Origin: CAZICM01 sp964537685
GTDB taxonomy: Bacteria > Myxococcota_A > Polyangia > Polyangiales > Polyangiaceae
DNA length: 64,000 nt
Assembly (NCBI GenBank): GCA_964537685.1
Contig: CAZICM010000023.1
Span: 78,997-142,996, forward strand
Direction of reading: 5' to 3'
Of the stretch, positions 28,401-36,030 are shown in pieces. The notes under the pieces were generated by a model, which did not search any database, was not told where the DNA came from, and was given only the letters and a program-made list of their open reading frames with translations. How positions within the stretch are numbered: the first letter of the stretch is position 1; every line of letters starts with the position of its first letter. The translations under genes and the position numbers were made by a program.

Positions 28401-28699
28401 GAAGGCCACCATTGCGAAAACAGCGGATCGACCTGCGCATGCAGCTTGCCCTGTTTGAGCTCGACGTATTCAGGCTTGGTGAAGTCGCTGAGAATGAACT
28501 TGTGCGCGGTGTCGACCCAGGCGAGGCGCGCAAGATCGTCCTGATCGGTATCGAGCGCGAAGAAATGAATGAGGTCCTGATAGCGCTCAAAGGACTCTTC
28601 CTGCTTCACCTTGCGGGCGAGGTCATCGACGATGGCTCCGCCACAGCCTCCTAAGCCGATAAAAAAGGCCGGGGCAATTTTGGTCTCTCGCAGCGGCAT
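25460..28699 (-). CDS. Tubulin-like GTPase family protein
   Basis: A 1079-residue cytoplasmic protein. The N terminus PAFFIGLGGCGGAIVDDLARKV is a nucleotide-binding Rossmann start. SLAGGTGSGGFAIMAYTVR near residue 170 matches the GGGTGSG signature loop of the FtsZ/tubulin superfamily. The remaining 700 residues are long, charged and mostly helical, with no membrane segment. The ATG has a GGAGGA site upstream. It most resembles the large tubulin-like (Tubulin_2/FtsZl-type) proteins, which are not cell-division FtsZ. The role is unknown. A role at the membrane with the convergent vWA protein is inferred from context. Confidence 0.75.
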   Translation of the reverse strand: MPLRETKIAPAFFIGLGGCGGAIVDDLARKVKQEESFERYQDLIHFFALDTDQDDLARLAWVDTAHKFILSDFTKPEYVELKQGKLHAQVDPLFSQWWPSWYRPRDARGKGAGQIRIESRLSLYHHFENDRAKILETFEKAIRRAYDVHNPFRANKAAKIYIYASLAGGTGSGGFAIMAYTVRGLLGGQRGHQLIGTFVLPNVFKSKGLPPNQFDKIMANGYSALSELELLQSARPQAPVEFHYDPDHPERAFVAQPPFDQIYLIEEKTESGAVIADPTQIYPAIADAAHAQIFSSIIDKEGSTLDNDTRELMQLDEQTFTKSFGSFGISALVLPGEDILEYCAHRMGHALLLSAVPGGAAALGDGTDIDSADEAFVRGLESKAEEKSADAENFRRIVEWVKGGGAHGGEGAVGAFIRRCKEDVQRRIASAIKLRPWEDAELAAFEKDPERVVSETAAAWEGLKTQITKSEDGSRARARQAGQEFEGSAGELSLSEIVKGKGPAETRYFLASIRSALIGAQEEVRKLYERGLTLGDVRLQDDFRRRVDELKAAAPETLWEKLPGRENDYFEVASAFCAWYREVIDNLGRRIQANAMLEFFAMVLKEIDRRRNSSFHFFARVDRVSRQLEQRAGELLIGGSGRRQGGDANRFVLDVEVLQDHRTQRRYWDHLYARLLRPSDFQLSGALAKLAEVAGSGGAELDIQRRVIDALIEMAGAALRGRIEGNRDERGLRIDEELEYEARLATAIRNLERSGKGPLPRPGDAAWIDEMRRVPEENVRAYIKDKLEHAATKCDPFITLSVGAPLLPKKAYVVMNADYHLSLSGYLAHLAVHRVDKEQLIPSEDRHQIVFYAAFLGCPLHSVKSITEYEKRYFVVKQKELSEGAKVVGLPAGVPQIPLHQDKNWEGAPDTETRLFRISIEGVKENDSKLAYAERMAKRSERQGETVQTSDELRDFTLACAFSVIRHDKAGPAGEGFYLEDPDLLPEQRKLGRFRDQAFASYRSRVDMQKSWVRKKYAALLGELEAERNSAKIKEILNAYSAELERAVKTADSAGGKPVFDQAQKELDSLNMFRRERGY

Positions 28700-28797
28700 T
28701 CTCCATATCCTCCGAATGAATTTGGCGCGGGCAGGCTATCCTATTTTTGTCGCGCGGCGCGCCCCTGAACGTGCGAAAAGCAAATCAGATCTCCATC

Positions 28798-30072
28798 ATG
28801 TCGGAAGGAAAAAAAATCCCCGCCGGACGATTTGGGCGGCTCGCCAAGCTGGCCGAACTCGGCGCGAAAACGGGCGCCAATCTCCTGCTGAAGCGGGATT
28901 CGGAAATCAGCGCGCAGAAGGCGGCTGAAGTCTTGGGAACCATGAGGGGCGTGGCCGCAAAGGTCGGGCAGATGGCGGGCTATATCGATGGCCTCGTGCC
29001 CGAGGAGCACCGGGATGCCTATCAGCGTTCGCTGCAGGGGCTCTTGGCCGCGGCTCCCAAGTCTTCGCCCGCGCAGGTTCGGCGCTCCGTGGAAAACGAA
29101 TTAAAGGCGCCTCTCGATCGATTGTTTGTGGAATGGGATGAAAATCCAATCGCGAGCGCATCGATTGGGCAAGTGCACAAGGCGCGCCTTTTCGATGGGC
29201 GTGAAGTAGCCGTGAAGGTGCAGCATCCGGGTGTGGTGGATGCCGTTGAGAGCGATCTGCGCAATGCGGGATTGCTCGAAGGCACGCTTTCCATGCTGGG
29301 AACGAAGCGTGTCAATTCGAAACAATTGCTTGAGGAAATTCGCACCCGCTTCAGGGAAGAGCTTGATTATTCGCTGGAAGCCGAGCGGCAATTGGCTTTT
29401 TCGGCCATTCACCAGAACGACGCGAGCATTTTTATCCCTGAAGTTATTTTGGAGCGCACGAGCCGGGGCGTACTCACAACGCTGTTGGTGAAAGGCATTG
29501 GCCTCGAGGAAGCGAGCCGGAGTTCCCCTGAAGAAAGAAGGGCCTGGTGCGAGACTTTGTGGCGATTTGTGTACAAAGGCACGGTGGTCGGCGGGATGTT
29601 CAATGCCGATCCTCATCCTGGGAATTATTTTTTTCAGCCGGGCGGGCGCGTTGCTTTTATCGATTTTGGATGTGTGCAGCCCGTGCACCCAAACCGGCGT
29701 TCGGTGGCGCGGGCGCTTCATATCGCGGCCATTGAGCGCAACGAACCCGCTTTTTATGAAGCGGCCCGGCAAATGCTCGAATTAAGGGGAGGTCAATACG
29801 AAAGGCGGGTTTTGCATTATATGCGGCATGCCTTTGAGCCTCAATTCGACTCTCCCTTCCGCATTACGCGGCCCTATGTGGTTTCGCTGGTCGAACGAAT
29901 GAAAGAAGCCGGCATAGAAACAGTTAAAAGCAAGGAAGATCAATTCGTTCCCATTCCCGAGGGAATGCTATTTATGAACCGCCTTCAGTTTGGATTTTAT
30001 TCGGTGCTGGCCAGGCTCGACAGCGAAGTCGACTATGCCGAAGTCGAGCGTCAATTTCTTCGTTTGGCTTAA
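28798..30072 (+). CDS. ABC1/ADCK (UbiB-family) atypical kinase
   Basis: A 425-residue protein from the ATG at 28798; the upstream in-frame ORF adds 17 unlikely residues. Family motifs are complete: KxGQ-type VAAKVGQMAG, Ala-rich loop ASASIGQVHKA, VAVKVQHPG lysine, NADPHPGNYFF and IDFGCVQP. There is no C-terminal membrane anchor of the UbiB type. The family includes ATPases that support quinone and lipid metabolism. With no ubiquinone genes nearby a lipid role is possible, given the lipid operon convergent to it. It diverges from the tubulin-like gene across 98 bases. Confidence 0.85.
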   Translation: MSEGKKIPAGRFGRLAKLAELGAKTGANLLLKRDSEISAQKAAEVLGTMRGVAAKVGQMAGYIDGLVPEEHRDAYQRSLQGLLAAAPKSSPAQVRRSVENELKAPLDRLFVEWDENPIASASIGQVHKARLFDGREVAVKVQHPGVVDAVESDLRNAGLLEGTLSMLGTKRVNSKQLLEEIRTRFREELDYSLEAERQLAFSAIHQNDASIFIPEVILERTSRGVLTTLLVKGIGLEEASRSSPEERRAWCETLWRFVYKGTVVGGMFNADPHPGNYFFQPGGRVAFIDFGCVQPVHPNRRSVARALHIAAIERNEPAFYEAARQMLELRGGQYERRVLHYMRHAFEPQFDSPFRITRPYVVSLVERMKEAGIETVKSKEDQFVPIPEGMLFMNRLQFGFYSVLARLDSEVDYAEVERQFLRLA

Positions 30073-30086
30073 ATATCTTTTCAAAT

Positions 30087-31250
30087 TTATTGAGGTTCGA
30101 TATTTTTGCAGCAGCGAAAGCCTAAGTGATAATTCGCATGGCTTTTGTAATCCATTAATTTGGTTCCATGCCAGTCGGGCGCCCGCCAGCGGCAATCATC
30201 GATATGCGCTTCATAGCGGGAGAAAATAAACCAGCTCCCTTTCATTTCCGTACCGCCCGAACCGCCCCGGCTCATCAATTCAGAAGGCTTTAGAGGCAAA
30301 TTCATATGCTCTGCCGCGTTACCATGCAGATCGTATACGCCGAATTTACTGACGCATTCAGGAAATGAACCCGCGGGATAGGTATTGGAGCCGCAGCTTT
30401 TCCATCCGCCCGAGCCGCATTTTTTGCTTTTCCGGCTGCGGGTCGCGCACTTGGAATGATCTTTTTCCGGACCATATGCCCAGATAATCTCACGCTGATC
30501 GTTATGCTTTTTCTTCGATGCGCCGCGGCTTAAATTAAAAAAATATTCGTCTTCTGCGGGCTTTAAAGCGCCGGCACAGGCGCCTTCCCATTCATGCGCG
30601 TCGCACAGCCGTTTACCCACTGCCGCGCACAGCTCGGCCGCTTCCCGGGCGGTCGCGAATACCACCGGATATTCACAGGGAATGCCCGGAAATTCATAGC
30701 GATCGATGCATATTTTGGCGTCTTTTTCGCTTTGCCCCGCGCTGGGATCGTAAAGCGGAACCATGTAGGGCGCGCCGCACATCGGCTTTTCTTCATCGAT
30801 AATTTCAGCCGATTCACGCACCGCGCGGCATTCTCTCCGCGTCATCGCATACTCGGATATTTTTGGGTTGCCCTGTCCCGCGCCCGTCGAGTGGCTAAAA
30901 ATATTTTTCACCGCATTCATTTGCTCGTCGGTGAGGCGCATATTTTGAATCATTCGGCGGAATAAGGCTTCGCGCTGCTCTTCCAAGGTCGTGGGATATA
31001 AATCCTCGTCCACCAGCGGAGGCGGAAAGACTTTAGGCGCTTTCTCCGGTTTGGCCGAGGCATCCGGCCCCGCATCCCGGACTTGCCCGGGCGGCGCCGC
31101 GGACGCAGTGGGCAATGCCGCAGAGGTATTCGATTCACTGCCGTCCGGCTGTCCCGCCGCTTCGGAACAGCCCGCAATCAGCCCCAAAGCCATCCATGCG
31201 GTATAAATACGGACGGAATGACCGGCACTTCGTATGAATGTATGATTCAC
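30087..31250 (-). CDS. Lipoprotein with formylglycine-generating-enzyme-like (SUMF1) domain
   Basis: A 387-residue lipoprotein starting at GTG, with lipobox LIAGCS, a Ser/Ala/Pro-rich linker, then an FGE-sulfatase fold from about residue 145 (CIDRYEFPG, LCAAVGKRLCDAHEWEGACAG, VYDLHGNAAEHMN, LMSRGGSGGTEMKGSWF, HLGFRCCK). Anchored periplasmic FGE-like domains in this phylum often lack oxidase activity and serve as binding modules. The catalytic cysteine pair of true FGE was not identified. It is 10 bases downstream of the ketosynthase gene, so it is the last gene of that operon. Confidence 0.75.
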   Translation of the reverse strand: MNHTFIRSAGHSVRIYTAWMALGLIAGCSEAAGQPDGSESNTSAALPTASAAPPGQVRDAGPDASAKPEKAPKVFPPPLVDEDLYPTTLEEQREALFRRMIQNMRLTDEQMNAVKNIFSHSTGAGQGNPKISEYAMTRRECRAVRESAEIIDEEKPMCGAPYMVPLYDPSAGQSEKDAKICIDRYEFPGIPCEYPVVFATAREAAELCAAVGKRLCDAHEWEGACAGALKPAEDEYFFNLSRGASKKKHNDQREIIWAYGPEKDHSKCATRSRKSKKCGSGGWKSCGSNTYPAGSFPECVSKFGVYDLHGNAAEHMNLPLKPSELMSRGGSGGTEMKGSWFIFSRYEAHIDDCRWRAPDWHGTKLMDYKSHANYHLGFRCCKNIEPQ

Positions 31251-31260
31251 GTTAAATAAC

Positions 31261-32616
31261 TTAATGCTCGCCGCGCTCTAAAACAAGCACACAATTGTGG
31301 CCGCCAAAGCCGGCGGAGCATTTTAATGCATATCGGATATTCGCACGGGTTTTTTCGCGTATAATATTTAATTTAAGCACCGGATCGATATCGTCGACAT
31401 TTATCGAGGGATGCAGCATTTGATCGCGCAATGAGCACACCGCTGCAATCGTTTCCACGGCGCCCGCGCCGCCCAGCAAATGCCCCACCATCGATTTGGT
31501 GGCCGATATGGGAATTTGTGCGAGCCTTTCGCCGAATATCCGGAACAGGGCTTTATATTCAGCGATATCGCCCGCAAGCGTCGATGTCGCGTGAGGGTTG
31601 ATGTAATCGATGTCGGCAGGGCCGATATTCGCCCGCGAAAGGGCCCGCTTCACCGATAGCATCAGCCCCGCTCCTTCAGAATGAGGGCGCGTAATATGCG
31701 CGGCATCGGTGCTCATTCCGTATCCAGCCACATAAGCAAAAATAGGCGCGCCTCTTCGTTTGGCGTGTTCCTCCGCCTCCAATACCAGCGCGCCCGCTCC
31801 CTCGGCCATTACAAATCCTTGGCGATCTTTATCGAATGGACGGCTCGCCCGCGCGGGGTCCCCCTCATATGCGCGCGCCAATGCTCTCGCATTGCCAAAC
31901 CCCGCGACCGTATTCATCCGCGTCGCCGCTTCCGCACCGCCCGCGACCATGATATCCGCATCGCCAGATTCAATCATCATCGAACATGTTGCGATTGAAT
32001 GCGTTCCGGTCGCACATGCACTGGCAATATTATAGGAAGGCCCCATCATTCCATAGCGAATTGCAATGAGCGCCGCCGCGCCGTTGGGCATCACTCCCGG
32101 CACGAAATAGGGAGAAACCGCCCGGGGACCGCGTTCGGCGCTCTTGGTAATTTGCTGCTCGAAAATATCGACCGAGCCCATGCCGCTCGACATGAGGCAG
32201 CCCATTTTCGATCGATCGGCCTGAATACCGCCAGGCAATACAACCGAATTAAAATTCATCGAATCGTCGTTCAATTCGGATAAATTTCCTGCCGCGTCCG
32301 CGCCCTCGTCTTCCTGCGCACTTTGAGCCGTGCGGCGAAGGTCGCCCAATCCGGCCTGTTCAATAGCTTCAATGGCAGCGCCCACACTAAAGTGAGTCAC
32401 ACGCCCATACAGTTCGGTCTCCTTGGGCGTCAGAAACAGCAGAGGATTAAAATCCTTCACATGCGCGGCGATATTGCTCCGCAATTTATCCGTCGGGAAT
32501 TCCGTAATGAAATCGACGCCCGAACGGCCTTCCAGCAGGGCCTGCCACATGCTTTGGACATCATTGCCCAATGGACTGACGACGCCAATGCCTGTGATCG
32601 CAACGCGCCGGCGCAT
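31261..32616 (-). CDS. Beta-ketoacyl-ACP synthase (FabF-like, KAS II type)
   Basis: A ketosynthase with an intact Cys-His-His triad: ASACATGTH, NPHATSTLAGD and SMVGHLLGGAGA. It elongates acyl chains by decarboxylative condensation with malonyl-ACP. The start is taken at the ATG at 32616, which has a GGGAG site; a TTG two codons upstream is possible. It is longer than standard FabF because of an acidic insertion at about residues 95-140. It lies 26 bases after the ACP gene within the FAAL-methyltransferase-ACP-KS operon, so it probably serves a dedicated lipid rather than housekeeping synthesis. Confidence 0.85.
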   Translation of the reverse strand: MRRRVAITGIGVVSPLGNDVQSMWQALLEGRSGVDFITEFPTDKLRSNIAAHVKDFNPLLFLTPKETELYGRVTHFSVGAAIEAIEQAGLGDLRRTAQSAQEDEGADAAGNLSELNDDSMNFNSVVLPGGIQADRSKMGCLMSSGMGSVDIFEQQITKSAERGPRAVSPYFVPGVMPNGAAALIAIRYGMMGPSYNIASACATGTHSIATCSMMIESGDADIMVAGGAEAATRMNTVAGFGNARALARAYEGDPARASRPFDKDRQGFVMAEGAGALVLEAEEHAKRRGAPIFAYVAGYGMSTDAAHITRPHSEGAGLMLSVKRALSRANIGPADIDYINPHATSTLAGDIAEYKALFRIFGERLAQIPISATKSMVGHLLGGAGAVETIAAVCSLRDQMLHPSINVDDIDPVLKLNIIREKTRANIRYALKCSAGFGGHNCVLVLERGEH

Positions 32617-32642
32617 AGCCAATGCTCCCTCTCCGCCGGGCT

Positions 32643-32903
32643 TTAGGCGTCCTGGGCCAGCCTTTGGCCGACTTTATCGCATAGATCGCCCACCGTGATG
32701 AGCTCCACCAGATCTTCATCGGGAATCATAATGCCCAGCTCGGTCTCCATTTCACCGACGATCTGCATCATCGCGAGGGAATCGATGCCCAGTTCGGTGA
32801 TTACGGATTTCTCGCTCACATTGGGGAATTCGCGTTTCTCGACGCGCGCCGCCACCGTCTTGAAGATCCCCAATAAATCTTGTTTCGATTGTTTTGCGTT
32901 CAT
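32643..32903 (-). CDS. Acyl carrier protein
   Basis: An 86-residue ACP with the phosphopantetheine attachment motif ELGIDSLAM (Ser at about residue 42) and the usual four-helix acidic pattern. It is not the housekeeping AcpP (which has DSLD and is more acidic). In context it is expected to receive an activated acyl chain from the fatty acyl-AMP ligase encoded upstream and pass it to the ketosynthase encoded 26 bases downstream. Confidence 0.9.
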   Translation of the reverse strand: MNAKQSKQDLLGIFKTVAARVEKREFPNVSEKSVITELGIDSLAMMQIVGEMETELGIMIPDEDLVELITVGDLCDKVGQRLAQDA

Positions 32904-32965
32904 GGTTGCCTTTGCCTTTGATTGTTTTGCTTATGAATTTGATTGAATTTGTTTACAAGGTTGTT

Positions 32966-33820
32966 TTAATCGATCCGGCGAAGCTCGTATTGGGCCAGCG
33001 AGCTGTAGTGCATTTCAAATGCCCGCACACAGGTCGACAAATACCGATCGTAATCGTCAAACACCTGGTTGCCCCATTTTTCGCGGATGGCCTTTTCGTG
33101 GAGGCGCATTCGCCTCAGCCATTCGCCGGTCGTCCTTTTGTAGTGCTCCCTGCGGGTTTGAACCTGCATCACTTCCCAATAGGGATTGACGGCCTGAATA
33201 ATGTCTTCAAGCCGGGGATTTAGGCCGCCGGGGAAAATAACGTGCGTGCAAAAATAAATATCTTCCAAATCTTTTTTAATGCGCGGAACCCGGTTGCGTA
33301 AAATGGTCTGAAGGCCAAACCAGGCGCCGGGATTGCTTATCTCCCAGCATTTTTTAAAAAACCTGCGGTAAATATCGATGGCCTTTCCCTGGCGCGCTTC
33401 CTCGGGCGAACAGAGGTGATCCATCATGCAAATCGAAATAAGGCTGTCGAATTTTTGATCTGTCTTCCATTCGCGGAAATCGGCGCCCACCACCTGCACG
33501 CCAGGTATTTTCCGGGCATTGACTTCTTCGGCCTGCGCCGTGGATAACGTAACGCCTACGGCTTGTTTTACGCCGCGCGCCGAAACCGCATACTCTAAAT
33601 AGGCACCCCATCCGCAGCCAACGTCGAGCACTTTTTTATCGGGCGTGACTTTGGCAAAATCCGATAGAATGCGAAGCTTATTGAGTTGTGCCGCCTCCAG
33701 GGATTGATCTTCCGATTCAAATACCGCGCAGGTGTAGTTCATCCGTTCATCAAGCCATAGCCTGAAAAACTCGTTCGATACGTCGTAGCTGACTTCAACT
33801 TCTGCTTTTGAGGATCCCAT
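32966..33820 (-). CDS. SAM-dependent methyltransferase, cyclopropane fatty acid synthase type
   Basis: The ATG at 33820 has an AAGGAG site six bases upstream and is preferred over the TTG at 33847. The first 45 residues (YDVSNEFFRLWLDERMNYTCA) and the SAM loop VLDVGCGWGAYLEYA are typical of CFA/mycolic-acid cyclopropane synthases, as are SICMMDHL and the closing MHYSSLAQYEL. Length (284) fits. Such enzymes methylate or cyclopropanate the double bond of acyl chains. In this operon the substrate may be an ACP-bound or newly formed lipid. The exact reaction cannot be read from the sequence. Confidence 0.8.
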   Translation of the reverse strand: MGSSKAEVEVSYDVSNEFFRLWLDERMNYTCAVFESEDQSLEAAQLNKLRILSDFAKVTPDKKVLDVGCGWGAYLEYAVSARGVKQAVGVTLSTAQAEEVNARKIPGVQVVGADFREWKTDQKFDSLISICMMDHLCSPEEARQGKAIDIYRRFFKKCWEISNPGAWFGLQTILRNRVPRIKKDLEDIYFCTHVIFPGGLNPRLEDIIQAVNPYWEVMQVQTRREHYKRTTGEWLRRMRLHEKAIREKWGNQVFDDYDRYLSTCVRAFEMHYSSLAQYELRRID

Positions 33821-33905
33821 TTCCGGCTCCTTGCCATTTCCTTTCAAGCGATTTTATTTTGATTACAATCGCATTGCAATCTTTAAGAAATTATTTGCAA
33901 TGAAA

Positions 33906-35675
33906 TCATGATTGTGCGCGCTGGGCATCCGGCGCGGCGGGCGGAACAGATTGAACGGCCGGAGCTTCTTCGCGGTCCGCGATTTCCAGCTCGCCCGTTT
34001 CAAGTTTCCGCTTGGTTTCCCGGCGTTTTACCTTGCCGCTCGATGTTTTTGGGAGCGTGCCCCGGCGTATTAAATGCACTTCCCCAATTTGCAGGCCCAG
34101 CTCGCTCCGGACGGCTTGAACAATGGCCTGAGAAAGAGCGGCCAGTTCGTGGGCCAGAGCGCCTTTTTTCGCCTCGGCCACCACCACGCCCACTTCAGCG
34201 CCCGCGGTGTCCAGCCGGGAAAATGCAACGCATTGGCCTTCGCGCACGCCTTCTACTCTCGATACGATTTTTTCAATATCCTGCGGGTAATAGTTTTTCC
34301 CGTGCAGAATAATTAAGTCTTTGGCCCGGCCGCATATATACAGCTCGCCGTTCGCCAAATAGCCTAAATCGCCCGTGCGGAGCCAGCCGTCTTCTCCAAA
34401 GCTTTCCTGCGTGGCTTCGGGTTCGCCAAAATAGCCCAATGTCACGCTCGGGCCGCGCAGCCAAATCTCGCCCACTTCGCGCTCGGGAAGCTTTTCCCCG
34501 GAAGGGCCGGCAATCATCAGCTCGTGGCCGGGAAATGGCTTGCCGCACGATACAAGCTCCATCGGTGGCTCGTGTTTTTGGGCATCCGCAATTTCATTGT
34601 AAGGAATTGCTTTACCCAATAATCGAATTGTGTGGGTATCGATCGTGTCGGTGACGAGCGGGCCTTCAATATCGCTGAAGGTCACGGCCAATGTGGCCTC
34701 GGCCAAGCCGTAGGAAGGAAGCACGCTGGTCGGGCGCAGGCCGTTCTTTTCAAAGCGGTGGATGAAGGAGCGGAGAACGTCGGCGGAAATAGGCTCGGCA
34801 CCGCAGCCCAAAGCCCGGAGGCAGGATAAATCCCATTCGGCGGATTGGGCTTCTGAAATGGCGCGGGCGGCGAGTCCATAGGCGAAATTGGGCGCGAATG
34901 TAATGGTTCCGCGGAAGCGGTGAATGGCTTCCAGCCAAATGGAAGGCCGCCGTATAAATCCCATCGTGGGTAAAAAAAGCACTTGCACCAGGGCATACAG
35001 CGGAGCAATTACAAAGCCTATTAAGCCCATATCATGATAAAGAGGCAGCCAGCTTACGCCCCGATCTTCGGGTGTTGAACGAAGCCCATCAAACATGATC
35101 GCATGGCTATTCACGCTTAAGTTATGGTGCGTGACCATCACGCCTTTAGGCTTTGAAGTGCTGCCCGATGTGAATTGCAGAAACGCCAAATCCTGGGGAG
35201 CGACGGGCACAGGGTCGTCCACCGGCGTGCTTTCGCTTGAAATCTCGCCCTCCAGCACGAGTCTTACTTTTTCCGCGATGCCTTCGCCTGTTAGCAAATG
35301 GTCGCCAATCAAAGGCTTTAGAGGTTCGCTGGCCACAAGAACGCGCGCGCCGCTCGCCGCAAGCACATGGCGGACGGTATCGCCATAAGCCTCTAATTTC
35401 GCCAGGGTTTGAGGCGGATACATCGGAACCGCGACAAGCCCGGCCGTGAGCGCGCCAATAAATGTCAGAACGAAATCGTCGGGCTCGGGAAGAATGAGCG
35501 CCACGCGATCGCCCTTCTGCAGGCCGAGTTCGCGGAGCGCCCGGGCCCGGCGGCGCGCTTCCGCCCACAGCTCGGTGTAACTGACGGTTCGAATGGAAGC
35601 GTTCGTGCGCACAAAGGTCACACAGCGATCGCCGTAAGCCGCGTTGTCCCTGAGGACGTCAATAAAAGTCCGCAT
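33906..35675 (-). CDS. Fatty acyl-AMP ligase (FAAL)
   Basis: A 589-residue adenylating enzyme. FLQFTSGSTSKPKGVMVTHHNL is the AMP-binding P-loop region, followed by YGLAEATLAVTFS, WLRTGDLGYL and KTSSGKVKRRETKRKL at the end. VPMYPPQ and the interrupted C-terminal linker are FAAL-like rather than acyl-CoA-ligase-like. FAALs activate fatty acids as acyl-AMP and load them directly on ACP or polyketide synthases. It is the first gene of the operon reading left into the methyltransferase, ACP and ketosynthase genes, and so the probable entry step of the pathway. Confidence 0.85.
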   Translation of the reverse strand: MRTFIDVLRDNAAYGDRCVTFVRTNASIRTVSYTELWAEARRRARALRELGLQKGDRVALILPEPDDFVLTFIGALTAGLVAVPMYPPQTLAKLEAYGDTVRHVLAASGARVLVASEPLKPLIGDHLLTGEGIAEKVRLVLEGEISSESTPVDDPVPVAPQDLAFLQFTSGSTSKPKGVMVTHHNLSVNSHAIMFDGLRSTPEDRGVSWLPLYHDMGLIGFVIAPLYALVQVLFLPTMGFIRRPSIWLEAIHRFRGTITFAPNFAYGLAARAISEAQSAEWDLSCLRALGCGAEPISADVLRSFIHRFEKNGLRPTSVLPSYGLAEATLAVTFSDIEGPLVTDTIDTHTIRLLGKAIPYNEIADAQKHEPPMELVSCGKPFPGHELMIAGPSGEKLPEREVGEIWLRGPSVTLGYFGEPEATQESFGEDGWLRTGDLGYLANGELYICGRAKDLIILHGKNYYPQDIEKIVSRVEGVREGQCVAFSRLDTAGAEVGVVVAEAKKGALAHELAALSQAIVQAVRSELGLQIGEVHLIRRGTLPKTSSGKVKRRETKRKLETGELEIADREEAPAVQSVPPAAPDAQRAQS

Positions 35676-36030
35676 AAGATGTGAAGACTCGTAAGCGAAA
35701 CTTAGGCCAAATTAAACACAAATTAAAAAAAGCTTTATTTTCAAATGGTTATAATGGCATCCAGCGGCGGCGCGGCTTCAGATGACGGAATTTGGACAAC
35801 TGTGCGCCGGCCCCCCCAACGCCATGTCCAGTACCTTGGGCTTCATAGCAATAAAATCTTCTATCAATCTGATTAAATTGTCAGCGCCTTGTCATTGCGA
35901 TGGCCGCGGAAAAGAACATTTGAAACGCCTCAAATTGCGGCGACCCATAAAAACGGGTGTTCCACTGAGCCGCACGCGGCCTATAGCCTAGACAAAGCCG
36001 GGCAAAAACCGGTGGTAAAGGAGGTTGTTC
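35676..36030. promoter_or_regulatory. Divergent intergenic region between FAAL operon and DUF1592 gene
   Basis: About 355 bases without a gene. 35700-35760 is AT-rich and probably carries the promoter of the leftward lipid operon. The rightward gene has a strong Shine-Dalgarno sequence, AAAGGAGG, at 36017-36024, six bases before the ATG at 36031. No repeat, RNA or operator could be identified. Confidence 0.4.
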
